From: a bacterium HR39
Lineage (GTDB): Bacteria > Pseudomonadota > Alphaproteobacteria > Geminicoccales > Geminicoccaceae
Direction: 5' to 3'
Assembly: GCA_002898955.1 (NCBI GenBank)
Contig: BEIP01000094.1
Span: 1 to 6,143 of the forward strand
DNA length: 6,143 nucleotides
Under the pieces are notes generated by a model. It was not told the origin of the DNA. It searched no databases and saw nothing but the letters and a program-made list of their open reading frames with translations. Positions 1-6,143 of the stretch are shown here, in pieces. A program made the position numbers and the translations under genes. The stretch's first letter is position 1, and the number at the start of each line of letters is the position of its first letter.

Positions 1-115
1 ACACCACACCCTCGATTCCTTCGCGCCGGGCCCGGGGCGTGACGCGCACCTGCAGTTCGAGACCGTCCGCGGTCTCCCGCCAGGGTCGGGTTTCGGGCTC
101 AGAAGCAGAAGGCAT
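1..115 (-). CDS. DUF167 / YggU family protein, N-terminal part (cut by window edge)
   Basis: The first 38 residues are visible, beginning [15 protein letters not shown] and continuing with the family hallmark [19 protein letters not shown] 'V-x-V-x-P-x-A' strand followed by a charged segment and IEGV is typical of the start of DUF167 (YggU/UPF0235) proteins. These are small soluble alpha/beta proteins of about 90-110 residues with no established biochemical function. The ATG at 113-115 is the only reasonable start in this frame. It lies inside the last codons of yggT, so the two genes overlap by 17 bp and are probably translationally coupled; no strong Shine-Dalgarno is visible upstream. YggT followed by DUF167 is a recurrent gene pair in proteobacteria, which supports the call. 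The C-terminal two thirds lie outside the window. Confidence 0.82.
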   Translation of the reverse strand, partial: MPSASEPETRPWRETADGLELQVRVTPRARREGIEGVV

Positions 116-380
116 CGAGCAGCAGGTCGCGCACGAAGTAGATGGCGATGATCAGGATCACCGGCGAGATGTCGAGCCCGGCGACGGGCGGAATCACGCT
201 GCGGATCGGGGCGAGCAGCGGCTCCGTCACCCTCTCCAGGAACTCCCCGATGCGGCGCACGAAGGGATTGTACGTGTCGACCACGCCGAAGGTGACGAGC
301 CAGCTCAGCACGACGGAGGCGAGCAGGATCCAGATGTAGATCGAGACCACGGTATTGATCAGATTGCACACGGCGAACAT
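99..380 (-). CDS. yggT: YggT family integral membrane protein (single-domain form)
   Basis: This 93-residue protein has two hydrophobic segments, at about residues 7-31 and 70-88, separated by an amphipathic stretch. The stretch carries the family signature: [18 protein letters not shown] (about 37-54), then [11 protein letters not shown] and [10 protein letters not shown] (about 55-78). YggT proteins sit in the inner membrane; roles in osmotic tolerance and in cell or thylakoid organisation have been proposed, but the molecular function is not settled. The E. coli protein has two copies of this domain (about 190 residues). This one has a single copy, as is common in Alphaproteobacteria, and shows no sign of truncation. 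The ATG at 378-380 is preceded by GGAGG at 390-394 with a 9-nt spacer. The upstream metallohydrolase gene ends 30 bp away and the DUF167 gene overlaps the 3' end, which suggests one transcript. Confidence 0.92.
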   Translation of the reverse strand: MFAVCNLINTVVSIYIWILLASVVLSWLVTFGVVDTYNPFVRRIGEFLERVTEPLLAPIRSVIPPVAGLDISPVILIIAIYFVRDLLLDAFCF

Positions 381-381
381 C

Positions 382-406
382 GGGCCGCACCTCCGCGGGG
401 CGGCCC
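382..406 (-). promoter_or_regulatory. Inverted repeat enclosing the yggT ribosome binding site
   Basis: On the minus strand GGGCCGC (400-406) and GCGGCCC (382-388) are perfect 7-bp arms around an 11-nt loop (389-399). The loop contains the GGAGG Shine-Dalgarno of yggT. In the mRNA this could form a hairpin just upstream of the yggT start codon and present the binding site in its loop. The repeat is visible in the sequence; any regulatory effect is inference. In DNA this GC-rich a chance 7-bp repeat is not rare, and there is no T-run, so it does not look like a terminator. Confidence 0.35.
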
Positions 407-410
407 CCGC

Positions 411-953
411 TTAGCGGAGTGCCTGTCGCGCGGCAAGGGACGCGGGCGGCAGCAGCTCGAACAGCGCCGCGCGCGGGGCGATGCGCAGACCCGCCCGGCG
501 CACGGCCGTCTCCAGTTCGAGCCGCCCGTAGCCGGCGAAGACCACCAGCAGCTCCACGTAGGCGCGCACGAACAGCGGACCGTGACGGTCCGGCGTCACC
601 CCGTGGGCGCATTCGTGCAGCACCACGGGAAGCCGCCGGGCCCAGCGCGGCAGGTGGATCACCTCGCGCGAGCCGGCGGCGTGGCGTCGGCCGCGGCCGT
701 CCGTCACGCGCGGCGGCTCGGCGCCTGGCCCCTCCAGGAAGGCGTAGGCGACACCCACCCAGCCGCGGCAGGCGGCGAGGGAAAGCTGCGGCCAGGCGAG
801 CACGCGCAGCTCCCGATCCTCGAAGGCGTACAGCCTCGCGCGCTGGACATCGCGCACCCGCGCCGCAGCCGTCCGCCCCGTGCCCCTCACCGCCGCTTTC
901 TCCCGGTGCCGCCGCACGCCGGCCACCTTGTCGCGGCCGCGGGCCGCCCGCAT
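411..953 (-). CDS. Putative small zinc metallohydrolase (HExxH protein)
   Basis: This is a predicted 180-residue soluble protein with no signal peptide. Its centre carries HECAHG (H113, E114, H117), an HExxH zinc-binding motif, followed seven residues later by [13 protein letters not shown] with a possible third ligand, H124. The spacing resembles SprT-like and related minimal metallopeptidase folds. An N-terminal [13 protein letters not shown] segment (about 34-46) recalls a family described mainly in actinobacteria as putative metallohydrolase TIGR04338; that match is from memory. The substrate is unknown. Strong G+C bias at third positions in this frame supports real coding, although a plus-strand frame is also open here. 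The chosen ATG (951-953) has GGAGGG four bases upstream; an in-frame ATG at 972-974 (187 residues) has none. It is first in an apparent operon with yggT and diverges from uvrA. Gene reality is firm; enzymatic function is inferred. Confidence 0.75.
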   Translation of the reverse strand: MRAARGRDKVAGVRRHREKAAVRGTGRTAAARVRDVQRARLYAFEDRELRVLAWPQLSLAACRGWVGVAYAFLEGPGAEPPRVTDGRGRRHAAGSREVIHLPRWARRLPVVLHECAHGVTPDRHGPLFVRAYVELLVVFAGYGRLELETAVRRAGLRIAPRAALFELLPPASLAARQALR

Positions 954-957
954 CTCA

Positions 958-963
958 CCCTCC
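958..963 (-). promoter_or_regulatory. Shine-Dalgarno of the metallohydrolase gene
   Basis: GGAGGG on the minus strand, with TGAG between it and the ATG at 951-953. It decides the start, because the alternative in-frame ATG at 972-974 is preceded by a sequence with no purine-rich core. Confidence 0.65.
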
Positions 964-995
964 GGTGCCTGCATCCGCGAGCGAACGGACGGCCG

Positions 996-3851
<2,856 letters not shown>

Positions 3852-3876
3852 GCGGCGCCAGGCTGGGAGCGGGGCG

Positions 3877-4518
3877 TCAGAGGAAGCCGCCCTCGTGGAG
3901 GACGCCCCACACCTCCCGGCCGCCCTCCCAGATCATCTGGAGGGCGACCCACAGCACCAGCAGGATCCCCACATAGGCGATCCAGTGATAGCGCTCGATG
4001 AGCCGCGCGATGACGCCGGCCGCCACGCCCATGAGCGCCACCGAGAGCACCAGACCGAAGGCCATGATGACGGGGTGCTCGCGGGCGGCCCCGGCCACCG
4101 CCAGCACGTTGTCCAGCGACATGGACACGTCGGCGACGATCACCTGGGTGACGGCCGAGCCGAGCGTCTTCTCGACCGCGGGGCCCGATGCGGCCGCCGC
4201 GCCCGCCTCCTCCGCGACGGCTCCGCCCGCCGGTTCCAGCTCGCGCCACATGCGCCAGGCGACCCACAGCAGCAGGATGCCACCCGCCAGCACCAGGCCG
4301 AAGACCTCGAGCAGCTCCACCGCCGCCACGGCGAAGACGATGCGCAGCACCAGCGCTGAGAACATGCCGATGGCGATCACGCGCCGCTGCTGGCGGGGCG
4401 GCAGACCGGCGGCGGCGGTGCCGACCACCACCGCGTTGTCGCCGGAGAGCACGATGTTGATCAGGACGACCGAGACGAAGGCCTGCAGCTGGCTCAGCAG
4501 CAGCGGGTCGATGCTCAC
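3877..4518 (-). CDS. TerC / YjbE family integral membrane protein, putative metal ion transporter
   Basis: This 213-residue, strongly hydrophobic protein has about six or seven membrane segments in two halves. Both halves carry the family's acidic membrane motif: NIVLSGDNAVVVG (about 21-33) and VADVSMSLDNVLAVAG (about 128-143). In TerC proteins the paired Asp/Asn residues are thought to line an ion pathway. The YjbE-like subgroup, which this resembles in length and motif spacing, is linked to manganese export or metal loading of exported proteins. An Ala/Gly/Glu-rich hydrophilic linker (about 93-117) separates the halves. The start is GTG at 4516-4518, supported by a strong purine-rich tract upstream and by the LSGDN motif lying at the expected distance from the N-terminus. 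The gene follows gltA in the same direction after 125 bp that include a GC hairpin, so it may have its own promoter. Substrate assignment is inference. Confidence 0.9.
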   Translation of the reverse strand: MSIDPLLLSQLQAFVSVVLINIVLSGDNAVVVGTAAAGLPPRQQRRVIAIGMFSALVLRIVFAVAAVELLEVFGLVLAGGILLLWVAWRMWRELEPAGGAVAEEAGAAAASGPAVEKTLGSAVTQVIVADVSMSLDNVLAVAGAAREHPVIMAFGLVLSVALMGVAAGVIARLIERYHWIAYVGILLVLWVALQMIWEGGREVWGVLHEGGFL

Positions 4519-4520
4519 GG

Positions 4521-4536
4521 CTCCCTGCCTCCCTCC
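4521..4536 (-). promoter_or_regulatory. Tandem Shine-Dalgarno tract before the GTG start of the terC-like gene
   Basis: The minus strand reads GGAGGGAGGCAGGGAG, ending two bases before the GTG codon. It offers GGAGG cores at several spacings; the one at 4528-4532 lies 9 nt from the start. It supports use of GTG at 4516-4518, since no suitable ATG lies nearby in frame. Confidence 0.6.
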
Positions 4537-4591
4537 GTGCGCGACGCGAGCCTAGAGCGGGCGGCGTTCCGAGGCCAGCCGCCGGAAGCGG

Positions 4592-4616
4592 GCCGCCGCC
4601 CGCGGGGGGCGGCGGC
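4592..4616 (-). terminator. GC-rich hairpin downstream of gltA, possible terminator
   Basis: Perfect 10-bp arms GCCGCCGCCC (4592-4601) and GGGCGGCGGC (4607-4616) enclose a 5-nt loop. It begins 27 bp past the gltA stop codon in the 125-bp gap before the terC-like gene. The stem is strong, but no U-run follows on the minus strand, so it is not a textbook intrinsic terminator. It may instead protect the gltA 3' end or separate gltA from terC expression. The rest of the gap (4519-4643) holds no recognisable gene or riboswitch. Confidence 0.45.
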
Positions 4617-4643
4617 ATCCGCCGTGGAGGGTCCGGCCCGTGA

Positions 4644-5945
4644 TCAGCCCCGCTGGTCCATGGGGACGTAGGGCCGCTCCGCGGGACCCACGTAGAGCTG
4701 GCGCGGGCGGCCGATCTTCTGCTCGGGATCGACGATCATCTCGTTCCACTGGGCCATCCAGCCGACGGTGCGGCCGAGGGCGAAGATGGCGGTGAACATG
4801 CGGCGCGGGATGCCCATCGCCTCGAGGATGATGCCCGAGTAGAAGTCGACGTTGGGGAACAGCTTGCGCTCCTGGAAGTACTCGTCCTGCAGGGCGATGC
4901 GCTCCAGCTCCTTGGCGATCTGGAGCTTGGGATTGTGCCTGATGCCGAGCAGGTCGAGCACCTCGTCGGCGCTCTCCTTGAGCACCGCCGCCCGCGGGTC
5001 GTAGTTCTTGTAGACCCGATGCCCGAAGCCCATGAGCCGGAACGGGTAGTTCTTGTCCTTGGCGCGGGCGATGTATTCGGGAATGCGGTCGACGCTGCCG
5101 ATCTCCTCCAGCATGTCGACCACCGCCTCGTTGGCGCCGCCGTGGGCGGGCCCCCAGAGGCTGGCGATGCCCGCCGCCACCGCGGCGTAGGGGCTGGCGC
5201 CGGTGGAGCCCACCAGCCGCACCGTGGAGGTGGAGGCGTTCTGTTCGTGGTCGGCGTGGAGGATGAGGATGCGGTCGAAGGCCCGCGCCACCACCGGATC
5301 GACCCGGTAGGGCTCGCAGGGCGTGGCGAACATCATGTGGATGAAGTTGGACGCGTAGTCGAGATCGTTGCGCGGATACATGAAGGGCTGGCCGACCGAA
5401 TACTTGTACGCCCAGGCGGCGATGGTCGGCATCTTCGCGATCATGCGCTGGGTGGCGATCGTGCGGTGGCGCGGATCGTCGACGTGCAGGTCCTCGTAGT
5501 AGAAGGCCGAGAGCGCGCCCACCACCGCGATCATCACCGCCATGGGATGGCTGTCGCGGCGGAAGCCCCGGTAGAGGAACTGGATCTGTTCGTGCAGCAT
5601 CGTGTGGTAGGTGATGTCGTGCACGAACTTCTCGTATTCGGCCCGGGTCGGCAGCTCGCCGTGCAGCAGCAGCCAGGCCACCTCGAGGAAGTTGCTCTTC
5701 GTGGCGAGCTCCTCGATGCGGTAGCCGCGATAGAGCAGGATGCCCTTCTCGCCGTCGATGAAGGTGATGGCCGAGCGGCAGCTCGCCGTCGAGGTGTAGC
5801 CGGGATCGTAGGTGAACATGCCGGTCTCGGCGTAGAGCCGGCGGATGTCGATCACCGACGGCCCCAGCGTGCCGTCGTGGACCGGCAGCTCCACGCTGCG
5901 ACCGTCGGGCGTGACGAGACGGGCCGTCTTTGCCTGCTCGCTCAT
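4644..5945 (-). CDS. gltA: Citrate synthase, hexameric (type II) form
   Basis: Citrate synthase condenses oxaloacetate with acetyl-CoA to make citrate, the entry step of the TCA cycle, in the cytoplasm. The 433-residue protein is full length for the Gram-negative family (E. coli 427). The catalytic residues are present: H268 in [12 protein letters not shown]309 in [13 protein letters not shown] and D367 in FPNVDFYSG. The stretch [15 protein letters not shown] (about 229-243) is also diagnostic. An N-terminal beta domain of about 50 residues ending in [13 protein letters not shown] is typical of the large hexameric forms often inhibited by NADH. TPCEPY (208-213) keeps the Cys equivalent to the E. 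coli residue near the NADH site, so NADH control is plausible but unproven. The frame opens at 5993, but [11 protein letters not shown] at 5945 fits the family and has GGAGAGG five bases upstream. The gene follows the probable gltX with a 94-bp gap holding a candidate promoter. Confidence 0.98.
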   Translation of the reverse strand: MSEQAKTARLVTPDGRSVELPVHDGTLGPSVIDIRRLYAETGMFTYDPGYTSTASCRSAITFIDGEKGILLYRGYRIEELATKSNFLEVAWLLLHGELPTRAEYEKFVHDITYHTMLHEQIQFLYRGFRRDSHPMAVMIAVVGALSAFYYEDLHVDDPRHRTIATQRMIAKMPTIAAWAYKYSVGQPFMYPRNDLDYASNFIHMMFATPCEPYRVDPVVARAFDRILILHADHEQNASTSTVRLVGSTGASPYAAVAAGIASLWGPAHGGANEAVVDMLEEIGSVDRIPEYIARAKDKNYPFRLMGFGHRVYKNYDPRAAVLKESADEVLDLLGIRHNPKLQIAKELERIALQDEYFQERKLFPNVDFYSGIILEAMGIPRRMFTAIFALGRTVGWMAQWNEMIVDPEQKIGRPRQLYVGPAERPYVPMDQRG

Positions 5946-6014
5946 CGGTGCCTCTCCGACCTGGTCCAGGAATGGCGTCGCGCGAGCCCGCACGGCGCGG
6001 CGCGGGCCGCAGCC

Positions 6015-6043
6015 ACTCTATCCGTGTTGCCGCAGTGCATCAA
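6015..6043 (-). promoter_or_regulatory. Candidate sigma-70 promoter for gltA
   Basis: On the minus strand TTGATG (6038-6043) and TAGAGT (6015-6020) are separated by exactly 17 bp. Each hexamer matches the consensus at four of six positions. The -35 hexamer overlaps the stop codon of the upstream gene, and transcription would begin near 6008, leaving a leader of roughly 60 nt before the gltA ATG. It is the only A/T-leaning patch in an otherwise very GC-rich gap, which helps the case, but similar matches can arise by chance. Confidence 0.45.
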
Positions 6044-6143
6044 GCCGCCCGCTGCAGCGCGGGATTGCGGCCGGCGGCGGCGTCCTCGAGCCGCGCCACC
6101 GTCTCCTCCCGCCCCAGCACCCGCATCACGTGGAACAGCGGCG
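6040..6143 (-). CDS. gltX: C-terminal end of probable glutamyl-tRNA synthetase (cut by window edge)
   Basis: Only the last 33 residues are visible: PLFHVMRVLGREETVARLED followed by a short Ala/Gly-rich tail and TGA at 6040-6042. The pattern 'S-P-x-LF-x-VM-x-LG-R-E-x-x-x-A-R-L' is how the anticodon-binding domain of many bacterial GltX proteins ends. GltX charges tRNA(Glu) with glutamate. A gltX gene directly upstream of gltA is, to my recollection, a common alphaproteobacterial arrangement, and agrees with the other lineage signs. The fragment is short, so the call rests on a small motif plus context. No catalytic motif lies inside the window. Confidence 0.68.
   Translation of the reverse strand, partial: PLFHVMRVLGREETVARLEDAAAGRNPALQRAA

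Noticed and set aside
928..956. TTGTCG followed 17 bp later by CATCTC as a uvrA promoter
   Set aside because: The -10 hexamer matches consensus at only two positions, too weak to report.
39..995. Upstream extension of the uvrA reading frame by 319 codons
   Set aside because: It is antisense to yggT and the metallohydrolase gene, has a low-complexity composition typical of GC-rich shadow frames, and UvrA homology starts exactly at the ATG at 996.
4567..4587. TTCCG / CGGAA inverted repeat upstream of the terC-like gene
   Set aside because: The arms are only 5 bp with an 11-bp spacer, which is expected by chance in this composition.

Overview
This is a very GC-rich chromosomal segment (high G+C at third codon positions throughout) with dense housekeeping genes and nothing that looks mobile. 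Several signs point to an alphaproteobacterium, possibly of the Rhodospirillales type. YggT is the short single-domain form, and a DUF167 gene overlaps its end. UvrA has SPAT and CPVS in places where the E. coli protein has zinc-ligand residues. A gene that looks like the end of gltX precedes gltA. The lineage is inferred from recalled family patterns, not from a database search.

Left part, minus strand (1-953): an apparent three-gene operon reads leftwards. It starts with a small HExxH metallohydrolase-like protein (411-953), followed by the membrane protein YggT (99-380) and the start of a DUF167/YggU protein (1-115, cut by the window edge). The first two genes are 30 bp apart and the last two overlap by 17 bp. 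A 7-bp-stem inverted repeat encloses the ribosome binding site of yggT.

Centre, plus strand (996-3851): a complete uvrA, the damage-recognition ATPase of nucleotide excision repair. It diverges from the metallohydrolase gene across only 42 bp. I see no convincing SOS box or sigma-70 promoter in that gap.

Right part, minus strand (3877-6143): the 3' end of a probable glutamyl-tRNA synthetase gene (gltX) is followed by gltA (hexameric-type citrate synthase, entry enzyme of the TCA cycle), a 10-bp GC hairpin, and a TerC/YjbE-family membrane protein gene that starts with GTG. The terC-like gene converges on uvrA with 25 bp between the stop codons. A candidate sigma-70 promoter for gltA overlaps the gltX stop codon.

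No gene-free stretch exceeds about 125 bp. I found no rRNA, tRNA, CRISPR array, insertion sequence or phage gene, and no clear case for a new multi-gene system. The least-described element is the small metallohydrolase gene at 411-953.
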